From: CAVXDY01 sp963721335
Lineage (GTDB): Bacteria > Actinomycetota > Thermoleophilia > Miltoncostaeales > Miltoncostaeaceae
DNA: 64,000 bases
NCBI GenBank assembly: GCA_963721335.1
Contig: CAVRIV010000008.1
Span: forward strand, 1,178,001 to 1,242,000
Direction of reading: 5' to 3'
The notes beneath the pieces are model-generated. The model saw only the letters and a list, made by a program, of their open reading frames with translations, made no database searches and had not been told where the DNA came from. Below, one piece after another: positions 1 through 7,579 of this stretch. The position numbers and the translations under genes are program-made. Each line of letters opens with the position of its first letter. The stretch's first letter is position 1.

Positions 1-324
1 CTGGCGAGCGCCGGCGTGGGTCTGGCCCTGGCCGCGGGCGAGCCGGCCGCCGCGATCGCCGGCTTCGCGGTGCTCGGCGCCGGGGTGGCCCCCATCGTGC
101 CCACGGTGTTCCGCGCGGGCGGCACCACCCCCGGTGTGCCCGCGGGCCAGGGGATCGCGATGGTCAGCCGGCTCGGCTACTTCGGGTTCCTGGCCGGCCC
201 TCCCATCATCGGCTTCGCGGCAGAGGCCGTGGGGCTGTCGGTGGCGCTCGCGGTCGTCCCGGTGCTCCTGCTGGCCGTCAGCGCCCTGTCGGGCGCCGCG
301 GGTCCCGTGCCGCCTGACCGGTAG
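1..324 (+). CDS. MFS transporter, C-terminal fragment
   Basis: The reading frame is open from the first base and ends at a TAG at 322-324, so only the last 107 residues are present and the start lies upstream of the window. The fragment is hydrophobic and small-residue-rich, with about three membrane helices. A loop (RLGYFGFLAGPPIIGF) resembles the helix 10-12 region of sugar/drug permeases of the major facilitator superfamily. The substrate cannot be told. It is followed by a promoter and a marR gene on the same strand and is probably not in that operon. Confidence 0.7.
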   Translation: MASAGVGLALAAGEPAAAIAGFAVLGAGVAPIVPTVFRAGGTTPGVPAGQGIAMVSRLGYFGFLAGPPIIGFAAEAVGLSVALAVVPVLLLAVSALSGAAGPVPPDR

Positions 325-325
325 C

Positions 326-354
326 TTGCGAATGATTCGTCTCCTAAGTACCTT
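326..354 (+). promoter_or_regulatory. Sigma70-type promoter of marR-MFS, leaderless
   Basis: A -35 element TTGCGA (326-331) is followed by a 17-bp spacer and a -10 element TACCTT (349-354). The GTG start of marR is at 361, six bases after the -10, so transcription should begin at or next to the start codon and the mRNA would be leaderless. No Shine-Dalgarno sequence is present, which agrees. This is sequence pattern only. Confidence 0.6.
329..339. promoter_or_regulatory. Candidate MarR operator
   Basis: A perfect inverted repeat CGAAT-G-ATTCG overlaps the last bases of the -35 hexamer of the marR promoter. MarR proteins bind short palindromes as dimers and commonly autorepress from sites overlapping their own promoter. 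The position fits this role; binding is inferred. Confidence 0.45.
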
Positions 355-360
355 GACCGC

Positions 361-825
361 GTGGCTTCCTCGACGGCCTCCCCGACGGTCCTGGACGACT
401 GGCTGGCGCACCGGCTGGGCGTCGCGGGACGCCTGCTGCGGACCACCGCGGACGCGGAGCTGAGCGGACTCGGCCTCTCGGCTCCCGGCCTGGCCGTGCT
501 GCGGTTGCTGAGCGAGGAGGACGGGCTCACCCAGGCCGAGCTGGCGCGCCGCCTGCGCCTGGAGCCGCCGAGCATGTGCCGGATGATCGACCGGCTGGCC
601 CGCGAGGCCTCGGTCGAGCGGCATCCCGACCCCGCCGACCGGCGCGCCACCCGGGTGCGGCTCACCCCGCGCGGACGCGGGCTGGCGGAGGAGGGCTCCG
701 CCGTGATCCACGGGATCGAGGAGCGGATCTTCGCCGGGCTCGACACGGATGAGCGCGGCCGGCTCGCCGAGCTCCTGCAGCGGGTGATGGACCGTCTGCC
801 CGCCTCGGGGCCCGCGCCCTCGTGA
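361..825 (+). CDS. MarR-family transcriptional regulator
   Basis: A 154-residue protein of the usual MarR length (140-160). A winged helix-turn-helix sits at about residues 50-105: a recognition-helix region (LTQAELARRLRLEPPSMCRM) and then the wing with the typical DPADRRATRVRLT signature (about 93-105). Flanking helices form the dimer interface. MarR proteins repress efflux or stress genes and release DNA on binding small ligands. The GTG start follows the -10 element by six bases. Its stop overlaps the start of the MFS gene by four bases (GTGA), so the pair is translationally coupled and the regulator most likely controls that exporter. Confidence 0.93.
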   Translation: MASSTASPTVLDDWLAHRLGVAGRLLRTTADAELSGLGLSAPGLAVLRLLSEEDGLTQAELARRLRLEPPSMCRMIDRLAREASVERHPDPADRRATRVRLTPRGRGLAEEGSAVIHGIEERIFAGLDTDERGRLAELLQRVMDRLPASGPAPS

Positions 826-2288
826 GCCGCGCGCGCAACCCGGACGCCGCCACCTCGCTCCGGCTGACCCTGGCGGGCCTGGTGACCGCCGCGATGGCGT
901 TCGCCCTGATGCAGACCTTCCTCATCCCGGCGCTGCCCCGCCTGCAGGAGGACCTCGGGACCTCCGGGACATGGGTCACCTGGACCGTCACCGCCTACCT
1001 GCTCACGGGCTCGGTGGCGACGCCGATCATCGGCCGGCTGGGCGACCAGCACGGAAAGGTGCGGCTGATGATCATCGCCCTCGCGATCTTCCTGGTCGGA
1101 TCGATCGGGGCGATCTTCGCCTGGGACATCTCGTCGCTGATCGCGTGGCGCGCGGTGCAGGGGGTGGGCGGCGCGGTCTTCCCGCTCAGCTTCGCGATCA
1201 TCCGCGACGAGTTCCCGAAGGAGAAGGTGAGCGTGGCGATGGGCCTGGTCTCGGCCGTGCTCGGGGTGGGCGGCGGCGTGGGGATCGTGGCCAGCGGCCT
1301 CATCATCGACAACCTCTCGTGGCGCTGGCTGTTCGTGGTCAGCGCGGCCGTGGTGGCCGTCGCCCTGGTGCTGGTGTGGCGGTTCGTGCCCGACTCGCGC
1401 ATCACCTCGCCCTCGCGGGTGGACGTGAAGGGCGCGCTGACCCTCTCGGCGGCCCTGGTGTGCCTGCTGGTCGGGCTCACCGAGGGCCAGCAGCTGGGCT
1501 GGGCCTCGTCCCCGATCGTCGGTCTGTTCGCGGGCTCGGTGGCGCTGTTCCTGTTGTGGGGGTTCATCGAGCTCCGGGTGACGGACCCGATGGTGGACAT
1601 GCGGATGATGGCCCGCCGGGTGATCCTCTTCACCAACCTCACGGCCATGCTCTCGGGCTTCGCGCTCTACATGACCTGGGTGATCCTGCCCACGTTCTAC
1701 GAGCTGCCGAGCGGCCTCCCCGACCCGCTCGCGTCGATCGCCGACTACGGCTTCGGTACGAGCGTGACCGTGGCGGGGCTGTGGATCCTCCCGACGTCGC
1801 TGTCCATCCTCGTCGCGGGGCCGCTGGGCGGGCTTCTGGGGCGCCGGTACGGCGAGCGTCTCCCGCTGGTGACCGGGATGCTCCTGGTGGCGCTCGGCTC
1901 GGCCGGCATCGCCACATGGCACGCCGAGGCCTGGCAGCCGGCCGTCGCCTTCATCTTCTGCGGGGTCGGCATCGGGTTCGCGTTCGCCGTCATGCCCAAG
2001 CTGATCGTCGACAACGTGCGGCCCACCGAGACCGGCGTCGCCACGGGCATGAACACGGTCGTGCGGACGGTCGGCGGGGTGATCGGCGCCCAGGTGGGCG
2101 CGGTGCTGCTGGCCGCCAGCGTCGCCCCCGGCACGAGCGTCCCCACCGAGGCCGGGTTCGTCGACGCGTTCTGGGTGGGAACGGTCGGCGCACTGCTGGC
2201 GGCCGTCGCGGCGCTCTGGGCGCGGCCTCGGCGCACCCGCGCGCAGGAGGCGCCGGCCGACGTGGCGCTGGAGCTCGACGCCGCGTGA
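822..2288 (+). CDS. MFS drug exporter, DHA2-like (14 helices)
   Basis: A 488-residue polytopic membrane protein. The length and about 14 hydrophobic segments fit the DHA2 drug:H+ antiporter family. The MFS motif A is GRLGDQHGKVR (about residues 67-77), and a WRWLFVVSA segment follows at about 167-175, as is usual in DHA2 proteins. The family exports drugs, biocides or metabolites using the proton gradient; the substrate is unknown. The GTG start overlaps the marR stop by four bases, and this context suggests a ligand-inducible efflux operon. Confidence 0.92.
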   Translation: MSRARNPDAATSLRLTLAGLVTAAMAFALMQTFLIPALPRLQEDLGTSGTWVTWTVTAYLLTGSVATPIIGRLGDQHGKVRLMIIALAIFLVGSIGAIFAWDISSLIAWRAVQGVGGAVFPLSFAIIRDEFPKEKVSVAMGLVSAVLGVGGGVGIVASGLIIDNLSWRWLFVVSAAVVAVALVLVWRFVPDSRITSPSRVDVKGALTLSAALVCLLVGLTEGQQLGWASSPIVGLFAGSVALFLLWGFIELRVTDPMVDMRMMARRVILFTNLTAMLSGFALYMTWVILPTFYELPSGLPDPLASIADYGFGTSVTVAGLWILPTSLSILVAGPLGGLLGRRYGERLPLVTGMLLVALGSAGIATWHAEAWQPAVAFIFCGVGIGFAFAVMPKLIVDNVRPTETGVATGMNTVVRTVGGVIGAQVGAVLLAASVAPGTSVPTEAGFVDAFWVGTVGALLAAVAALWARPRRTRAQEAPADVALELDAA

Positions 2289-2329
2289 CCGGGCGCCGGG
2301 CGCATCCCGGCCGGTAGCCTCGGTCCGCT

Positions 2330-3292
2330 GTGCCCGAGCGCCGATCACTGGGCCGTAGCGGCCTCCGCGTGGCACCCCTCTGCATCGGCGGGAACGCCCT
2401 CGGCTGGGGCGCCGACGAGGAGGCCTCGGCCGCCGTGCTCGATGCCTACGTCGCCGCCGGCGGCAACGCCATCGACAGCGCCAACATCTACTCGTGGTGG
2501 GCCCCGGGCAACCGCGGCGGAGAGTCGGAGGCGATCATCGGACGCTGGCTCGGCGGTCGCGCCGATCGGGACGACCTGGTGATCGCCACGAAGGTCGGCA
2601 TGGCCGGCGGGCCCGGCCAGCCCAAGGGGCTCACCCGGGAGATCGTCCTACGCGGCGCCGAGGAGTCGCTCCGCCGGCTCGGGGTGGACCGCATCGACCT
2701 CTACTACGCCCACGAGGACGACCCGGAGACGCCGCTCGAGGAGACCCTCGGCGCATTCGACGAGCTGGTGCGCCAGGGCCTGGTGCGCGCCATCGCCGCC
2801 TCCAACTACCCGGCCGAGCGCCTCGCCGAGGCCCTGCGCCTGAGCGAGGAACGGGGGCTCGCCCGCTTCGAGGCGCTCCAGCCGGCCTACAACCTCGTGG
2901 ACCGCGAGGGCTACGAGGGGGAGCTGCAGGAGCTCTGCCTCTCCGAGGGCCTGGGGGTCGCGACCTACTACTCCCTCGCCCGGGGATTCCTCAGCGGCAA
3001 GTACCGCCCCGACCGGCCGCTGCCCGAGAGCCCGCGCGCCGCCGGGGTCGCGCGCGACTTCATGAACGAGCGGGGCCTGGCCGTCCTCGAGACCGTCGAC
3101 CGGGTCGCCGACGCGCACGGCGCGAGCCCGGCGCAGGTGGCTCTCGCCTGGGTCGTGGCCCAGCCCGGCGTGACCTGCGCCATCGCGAGCGCGACCACAC
3201 CCGATCAGGCGCGGGAGCTCATGGGCGCGGTCGAGCTCGAGCTCTCGGACGACGATCTCGCGGCGCTCACCGGCGCGCCGGCGGCGGCCTGA
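2330..3292 (+). CDS. Aldo/keto reductase
   Basis: A 320-residue NADP-dependent oxidoreductase with the (beta/alpha)8 aldo/keto reductase fold. The catalytic tetrad is visible: Asp49 and Tyr54 (IDSANIY), Lys88 (IATKVG) and His128 (YYAHED). The C-terminal half carries the cofactor-binding region, including an ASATTPDQ stretch. It resembles the YajO/Tas-like branch that reduces carbonyl compounds; the physiological substrate is unknown. The GTG start lies nine bases after a TAGCCT -10-like hexamer (2315-2320), so the leader would be very short. The frame is intact. Confidence 0.93.
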   Translation: MPERRSLGRSGLRVAPLCIGGNALGWGADEEASAAVLDAYVAAGGNAIDSANIYSWWAPGNRGGESEAIIGRWLGGRADRDDLVIATKVGMAGGPGQPKGLTREIVLRGAEESLRRLGVDRIDLYYAHEDDPETPLEETLGAFDELVRQGLVRAIAASNYPAERLAEALRLSEERGLARFEALQPAYNLVDREGYEGELQELCLSEGLGVATYYSLARGFLSGKYRPDRPLPESPRAAGVARDFMNERGLAVLETVDRVADAHGASPAQVALAWVVAQPGVTCAIASATTPDQARELMGAVELELSDDDLAALTGAPAAA

Positions 3293-3310
3293 CCTCAGTG
3301 TCCTGAGTCG

Positions 3311-3493
3311 CTAGTTGCGGGGCAGCTCCCGGCCGCAGGCGGGGCAGCGCCAGACCTCGACGGTCCGCTCGACCGGGACGGCGTGCCCCGTGCTGATGTC
3401 GTGCGTCAGCATCGTGCGCTTCGAGGGGAGCATCGCGATGCCGTCCTTGGGACAGGGGGGCGGAATCGAGGGGTCGGACGCGGCCTCGGCCAT
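3311..3493 (-). CDS. Small zinc-ribbon protein
   Basis: A 60-residue protein with two cysteine motifs: CPKDG near residues 14-18 and CPACGREL near the C terminus, a zinc-ribbon arrangement. The segment between them resembles bacterial small zinc-finger proteins of unknown function. A longer frame exists upstream, but it would overlap the next gene; the chosen ATG lies seven bases after a TAGTCT -10 element, favouring a leaderless start. It may bind nucleic acid or act as an adaptor; no function can be assigned. Confidence 0.7.
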   Translation of the reverse strand: MAEAASDPSIPPPCPKDGIAMLPSKRTMLTHDISTGHAVPVERTVEVWRCPACGRELPRN

Positions 3494-3500
3494 CGCCCCG

Positions 3501-3506
3501 AGACTA
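3501..3506 (-). promoter_or_regulatory. -10 element, leaderless start (zinc-ribbon gene)
   Basis: TAGTCT on the minus strand, seven bases before the ATG at 3493. It fits the TAnnnT pattern seen before many genes in this window. No clear -35 is visible. Confidence 0.45.
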
Positions 3507-3573
3507 CCCCAAACGTGGGCGACGACACCCGCCCCCGGATCGGCCCCCGGGCCAGGCGAACGGGCCCGCCATG

Positions 3574-3846
3574 TCAGGCGCCGGGCAGGACGAACGCGAC
3601 ATCGTCGATGACGCACCACGACCAGTCCTCGCCCGGCTCCACCGATCGCAGGATCGGGTGCCCGACCTCGCGCGCATGGCGGCTGGCGTGCCGGTTGGGG
3701 GACGAGTCGCAGCAGCCGATGACACCGCACGTCTGGCACATGCGCAGGTGGACCCAGCCGCTCCCGATCTTGAGGCACTCCTCGCAGCCGGCGACCGGGC
3801 CGGGCGGCCTGAGCAGCCGCACCTGGTCCACATGGGTGCAGGGCAT
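3574..3846 (-). CDS. UBP-type zinc finger protein
   Basis: A 90-residue stand-alone zinc-finger protein of the ZnF-UBP type. The cysteine/histidine ladder is CTH (3-5), CEEC (about 21-24), CQTCGVIGCC (about 37-46), then HASRHAREVGH (about 53-63). In eukaryotes this fold binds the C-terminal glycine of free ubiquitin. Bacterial stand-alone versions are common in actinobacteria and their partner is unknown. The ATG start is six bases after a TAGCAT -10 element. Confidence 0.88.
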   Translation of the reverse strand: MPCTHVDQVRLLRPPGPVAGCEECLKIGSGWVHLRMCQTCGVIGCCDSSPNRHASRHAREVGHPILRSVEPGEDWSWCVIDDVAFVLPGA

Positions 3847-3852
3847 GGATCG

Positions 3853-3858
3853 ATGCTA
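3853..3858 (-). promoter_or_regulatory. -10 element, leaderless start (UBP finger gene)
   Basis: TAGCAT on the minus strand with exactly six bases to the ATG at 3846. One of the set of leaderless promoters in this window; no -35 is recognisable. Confidence 0.5.
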
Positions 3859-3889
3859 ACTGCGTGGGCGCCTGACGCGCCCCGACGCG

Positions 3890-4621
3890 TCAGTACGGCG
3901 AGTCGTGCCTCGGGGCCGGGGGCCCCGCCGCGGTCGCCGGGGGAGGAGCGCGCCCCTTGCCACGCGTGCCGAAGACGACCATCGTCACGCCGATGCCGAG
4001 CGCGATCAGTCCGCCCACGAGCAGGCCGATCCCGAGCCCCAGCAGGATCTTGATCTTCACCCCGAGCTCCAGGTCGGCGGCCACGACGGGCGCGGCGTCG
4101 GCGTTCATCACGACCAGCGACCAGGTGCCGCCCTCGAGCTCCCAGTCGAGGGTCTGGAGCCCGGGCCCGGCGGCACGCGCCACCCAGAAGGCCTGCTGCT
4201 CCGGCGGGCCCGGCGTCCCGACCCCCGGGTGAGGCCGGTAGTCGACGCGGAACGGGTCGAAGTCGACGTCCGTGACCTCGTCGTAGGACACCGTGTCGAG
4301 GTACGCGCGCACGTCGTCCCTCGGGCCGATGCCCACGAAGATCGGTCTGCCGGCGGCGCCCACGGCCTGGACGCGCACGCTGGCGAGGTCGCCCAGGCTG
4401 ACCGGCCCGGCGGCGTCGCCCTCCGAGCCGAGGTCAACCTCCTCGGAGACCAGCGCATACCCCCTGGTCTGGAACCGCTCGGTCGAGGTGGTGAAGTAGC
4501 CGTCCTCGTCCCGCCCGACCCCGTAGGCGATGAGGGCGGTCGCCCCACCGATCGCCACCGCCAGCCCGAGCAGGCCGATCAGGGATCCGAAGACCAGCAG
4601 CAGGATTCGCTTCGCGCCCAT
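3890..4621 (-). CDS. Membrane-anchored protein of unknown function
   Basis: A 243-residue protein that I do not recognise as a named family. It has an N-terminal membrane helix (about residues 6-33), a roughly 150-residue domain predicted to face outward (about 35-190), a second glycine/leucine-rich helix (about 195-220) and a short proline-rich basic tail. The outer part contains a long beta-rich segment ending in a WELEGGTWSLVVMNADA stretch, which looks like an extracytoplasmic sandwich domain. Both neighbours are separate units. Function unknown. Confidence 0.75.
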   Translation of the reverse strand: MGAKRILLLVFGSLIGLLGLAVAIGGATALIAYGVGRDEDGYFTTSTERFQTRGYALVSEEVDLGSEGDAAGPVSLGDLASVRVQAVGAAGRPIFVGIGPRDDVRAYLDTVSYDEVTDVDFDPFRVDYRPHPGVGTPGPPEQQAFWVARAAGPGLQTLDWELEGGTWSLVVMNADAAPVVAADLELGVKIKILLGLGIGLLVGGLIALGIGVTMVVFGTRGKGRAPPPATAAGPPAPRHDSPY

Positions 4622-4710
4622 CGGATCCCATCATCCCGTTACGCGGCGGACATGTCACGTCTGCGGGAGCCGGATCGCCTCTGCAAACAGGGCAAAGGCG
4701 CCTGAAAAGG

Positions 4711-4716
4711 TATCTT
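4711..4716 (+). promoter_or_regulatory. -10 element, leaderless start (small unknown gene)
   Basis: TATCTT lies seven bases before the GTG at 4724; no Shine-Dalgarno and no clear -35. Same architecture as other starts in this window. Confidence 0.4.
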
Positions 4717-4723
4717 CGCCACG

Positions 4724-4951
4724 GTGTGCGCGCGGCACCCCCGATTCCGGGCGCTCTCGCGGGACGCGCAGAACGTCTACATGGTCCTGCTGCTCATGGG
4801 CCGCGACGCCCTTCGGACCCTCGTCGAGGAGGCCCCGTCGATGGAGGCCCCTCGGCTGGCCGTCGCGATGGACGAGCTCTACGCGGCGGATCTCCTGCGG
4901 GTCGAGGAGGGCGTGGTCCTCATCGACGACCTCAGAAACGACGACGTCTAG
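4724..4951 (+). CDS. Small hypothetical protein, possible winged-helix fold
   Basis: A 75-residue acidic protein predicted as three helices with a short strand pair near the end (residues 58-70), a shape compatible with a mini winged-helix domain. No family signature is recognised. The GTG start is seven bases after a TATCTT element. The 160 bases between this gene and the STAS gene hold no further open frame that I can support. Confidence 0.5.
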   Translation: MCARHPRFRALSRDAQNVYMVLLLMGRDALRTLVEEAPSMEAPRLAVAMDELYAADLLRVEEGVVLIDDLRNDDV

Positions 4952-5112
4952 CTCCTCCTCGCGTCGCCCTCCCGGCGAACGGCTCGCCCTCGCTCACGGC
5001 GGCACCAAGTTCTGGGATTTCCGTGAGTCGCACACGACCTCCTTCCCACCCCGCGCCCCCGGGCTCCCGCCATTGTCGGTTGGGTGCGGCAGCCCGGGGG
5101 ATCTGGGATCCG

Positions 5113-5481
5113 CTACGGCGCGCCGACCACCGGCGGATCAAGCCGTGCAAGGTCATCCACCATCTCGATCACCGCGTCCATGCCGGTCAGATCCAGCAGG
5201 CGATGAGCCGGCCCTGAGCCGTTCAGGACAACGAAGCGGCTGCCGACCGCATCGGCGAGCCACTTCGCGCGCAAGAGGCAATGAAGGCCGGTCGAGTCCA
5301 TGTACGACAGCCCCTGCAGGTTCACCACGATCACCCGGGGGATGTCGCACACGGCATCCGCCAGCGCCGTTGCGGCCTCCTCTTGGACGGACAGGTCGAG
5401 CTCGCCCACGAACTCGAGCGTGACGACACCGTCACGATGCTCGACGTGCACCTCGAAGGGCTGCAGGTTCTCGATCGGCAA
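5113..5481 (-). CDS. STAS-domain anti-sigma factor antagonist
   Basis: A 122-residue single STAS domain of SpoIIAA/RsbV type. The phosphorylation loop is YMDSTGLHCLL at about residues 61-71, with Ser64 the expected target of an anti-sigma kinase. When unphosphorylated, such proteins sequester an anti-sigma factor and free a stress sigma factor. No kinase or phosphatase partner is encoded nearby. The start is a TTG, the only reasonable start before the domain; the true start could differ by a few codons. Confidence 0.85.
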   Translation of the reverse strand: MPIENLQPFEVHVEHRDGVVTLEFVGELDLSVQEEAATALADAVCDIPRVIVVNLQGLSYMDSTGLHCLLRAKWLADAVGSRFVVLNGSGPAHRLLDLTGMDAVIEMVDDLARLDPPVVGAP

Positions 5482-5744
5482 GGAGCGTCCCCAGCGCCAG
5501 CCGCGAGGTTGACGGAGAGCAACCCGGCCGGCCGCCGGTCAGGACGGGCCGTCGTGGTGCTTGCGATCGAGGCGAGCCGAGACCGTCTGGACTCGGCAAG
5601 CGAGCCGATCATCAACCCGGCGACATCGCCGTGACAAGGCGCCCAGGAGAAGAACAGGCGAACTTGAACCGTCCTCGTCCCGCGTGCCGCCCACCTGGAG
5701 CGTCACATCCCGGTGACGCCCGGGCGCGTCCACTGGGGCACCGG

Positions 5745-6434
5745 TTAACCGCCGTTTCTGGGCCCCATCGGCGCACCGTGCTCGTCGGTGCGCAAGAAGG
5801 AGTGGGTCGGGAACTGCGGCCATCCCTCGGGCGAGTCCTCCCACTCCTCCCGCCGCCCGTAGGCGGTCATGTCGAGCAGCCCGAACACGGGACTCATCAC
5901 CTCGTCGCCCCGGGCGGTCGTCCAGTACGTCAGGTAGATCCCGTCCTCCCGCCGCAGGTAGCAGGAGATCCGGCCGGCGACGCCCACGGTGGGGTGGTCG
6001 AGGTGGGCGTTGGAGTACCACGGCGCCGTGTAGCCCATGAAGTCGCGGAATGCCGCCATCTCCTCGTACGGCCCGTCGCCGAGGATGGCGAAGGTGATCC
6101 CGTTGGCGTTGAGGTAGGCCGCGTCGGCGGCGTCCTGCATCGGCCAGGAGTTCCTGGTGCAGCCCTCGCACTGCCACTCCCATGGCTTCCCGTCGTGGAA
6201 CATGTGGCTGTAGACGACCAGCTCGTCGCGCCCCTCGAAGACATCGCCGAACGGGACCGGGCCGTCGGGGCCGATGACGGTGGTGTCGGGCGGCACCTCT
6301 GTCATGGGCAGCCGGCGCCGGGCCGCGGCGATCGCGTCGCCCTCGCGGGTGTGTGCCTTCTCGCGCGTGCGCAGCTCGAGGAGCTGTCGCTCGAAGTCGT
6401 CGTGGTCGGCGACGGTCGGGGCTGGCGTGGTCAT
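5745..6434 (-). CDS. DUF899 thioredoxin-like protein
   Basis: A 229-residue cytoplasmic protein of the DUF899 family, a thioredoxin-like fold. Visible family marks are VVYSHMFHDG (about residues 75-84), a CEGCT motif (about 92-96) in the position of a redox-active pair, and the aromatic C-terminal block with YLTYWTTARGDE. The family is widespread in actinobacteria and its reaction is not established. The ATG start is well placed. The gene runs away from the tRNA-Cys on its promoter side. Confidence 0.85.
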   Translation of the reverse strand: MTTPAPTVADHDDFERQLLELRTREKAHTREGDAIAAARRRLPMTEVPPDTTVIGPDGPVPFGDVFEGRDELVVYSHMFHDGKPWEWQCEGCTRNSWPMQDAADAAYLNANGITFAILGDGPYEEMAAFRDFMGYTAPWYSNAHLDHPTVGVAGRISCYLRREDGIYLTYWTTARGDEVMSPVFGLLDMTAYGRREEWEDSPEGWPQFPTHSFLRTDEHGAPMGPRNGG

Positions 6435-6496
6435 GGTTTCCTCTCGAGCGGGCGGGGGCGCTCGGGTCCCGAGACCTCGCGTGATGACCCGAGATA

Positions 6497-6510
6497 CCCC
6501 TGTTCAGGGG
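6497..6510. terminator. Hairpin 3' of tRNA-Cys
   Basis: A perfect CCCCTG-TT-CAGGGG palindrome just downstream of the tRNA-Cys 3' end on the minus strand. No U-tract follows, so it is either a weak terminator or a processing/boundary hairpin. It also lies upstream of the DUF899 gene. Confidence 0.4.
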
Positions 6511-6512
6511 AG

Positions 6513-6585
6513 AGGCGACGGCGGGAGTCGAACCCGCGAATAACGGTTTTGCAGACCGCTGCGTTAGCCACTTCGCCACGTCGCC
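6513..6585 (-). tRNA. tRNA-Cys (GCA)
   Basis: A 73-nt cloverleaf on the minus strand. The acceptor arms GGCGACG and CGTCGCC pair perfectly, the anticodon loop reads TCTGCAAA with GCA as anticodon, and the T arm is CGGGTTCGACTCCCG. The CCA end is not encoded; the discriminator base is T, as expected for tRNA-Cys. It lies between the DUF899 gene and the aminotransferase gene. Confidence 0.96.
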
Positions 6586-6626
6586 ACGTGGGCTGGTCGA
6601 GGGTACCAAAGGGGGCTGGGCGGCCC

Positions 6627-7433
6627 TCAGGCGGTCGCGGCCACCTCGGCGGCGATGGCCTCGTGGATGGCCTCGGCGATCTCGCGTACGCGCGGCGCCG
6701 CCGGGTCGAAGGTGACCACCCCCTGCACCTCGGCCACCGGCTGCGCCTCCTGGAGCGACGACATCAGAAGCGCGCCATCGGCGCCGGCCAGCTCCTCGAG
6801 GCGCGCCTCGCGCTCGCGCACCGGCAGCGCCCGCGCGGCGATCCGGCGCGTGATCGAGTCGAGCACGCCGAGCTCCAGCGGCGGGAACACCAGCGTCCCG
6901 GCCTCGATCCAGCCGAAGGCCGTGGTCGGGCCCTCGAGCACGAGGTCGTCGTCGGCCCGCACGAGCAGCGCGTCGTCGCAGCCGGCCGCGGCCGCGAGCC
7001 GCTTCGCCTGCATGTTGGCGCCATAGGAGAGGGTCTTCGCGCCCACCAGGAGGGGCGTCACGCGGTGCGGCACCGGCAGCAGCCGGAGCCCCGGCGAGGG
7101 CGGCAGCAGCGCCTCCTCGCGCCAGATGCGCCGGCCGCCGCGGGTCACGATCAGGCGGACCCCGCAGTCGGGCTCGGCGGTGAGGCCGGCGAACTCGGTC
7201 AGCTCGCGCTCGAGGAGCGCGCGGTCGAGCTCCAGCCCCACGGTCGCGGCCGACCGGGCCAGGCGGTCCAGGTGCTCGCGCGGCGCGCGTGGGCGGCGAT
7301 CGTAGAGCCGCACCCCCTCGAAGACCCCATCCCCGCGCACGAGCCCGTCGTCCAGGGGCACGTGGGCGACGTCGCCCTGGGGAACCAGGCGCCCGTCGAT
7401 CATCAGGGCGGGAGGTGCGGCGGTGGTGGTCAC
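6627..7433 (-). CDS. Class IV aminotransferase (BCAT / ADC-lyase type)
   Basis: A 268-residue PLP enzyme of fold type IV, the family of branched-chain aminotransferase, D-amino-acid aminotransferase and aminodeoxychorismate lyase (PabC). Marks include the N-terminal PLDDGLVRGDGVFEGVRLY (about residues 26-44), the catalytic lysine in KTLSYGANMQAKR (Lys about 135) and LEGPTTAFGWIEAG. The length is closest to PabC or a short D-aminotransferase, but sequence alone does not separate them. The GTG start is six bases after a TATCCT -10 element. It is divergent from the acyltransferase gene. Confidence 0.87.
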   Translation of the reverse strand: MTTTAAPPALMIDGRLVPQGDVAHVPLDDGLVRGDGVFEGVRLYDRRPRAPREHLDRLARSAATVGLELDRALLERELTEFAGLTAEPDCGVRLIVTRGGRRIWREEALLPPSPGLRLLPVPHRVTPLLVGAKTLSYGANMQAKRLAAAAGCDDALLVRADDDLVLEGPTTAFGWIEAGTLVFPPLELGVLDSITRRIAARALPVREREARLEELAGADGALLMSSLQEAQPVAEVQGVVTFDPAAPRVREIAEAIHEAIAAEVAATA

Positions 7434-7439
7434 GGACGG

Positions 7440-7445
7440 AGGATA
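7440..7445 (-). promoter_or_regulatory. -10 element, leaderless start (aminotransferase)
   Basis: TATCCT on the minus strand, exactly six bases before the GTG at 7433. No Shine-Dalgarno is present. No convincing -35 is seen. Confidence 0.5.
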
Positions 7446-7579
7446 GCTCCGGCCCGAAGAGGGGCCGGCGGCGGGCGTTTCCCCCTCCGTCGGGGGTTCC
7501 GCACGTCTGCGGTAGGAGTAAGGCTACCGACGGTGAAGCGCCGTACGTGGCCGAGAAACCGAGCCGTGCTGGAAGACGC

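Noticed and set aside
177..2375. A 732-residue open frame on the minus strand, rich in R, H, D and P
   Set aside because: It is antisense to the clear marR, MFS and aldo/keto reductase genes and has the low-complexity look of a GC-rich shadow frame.
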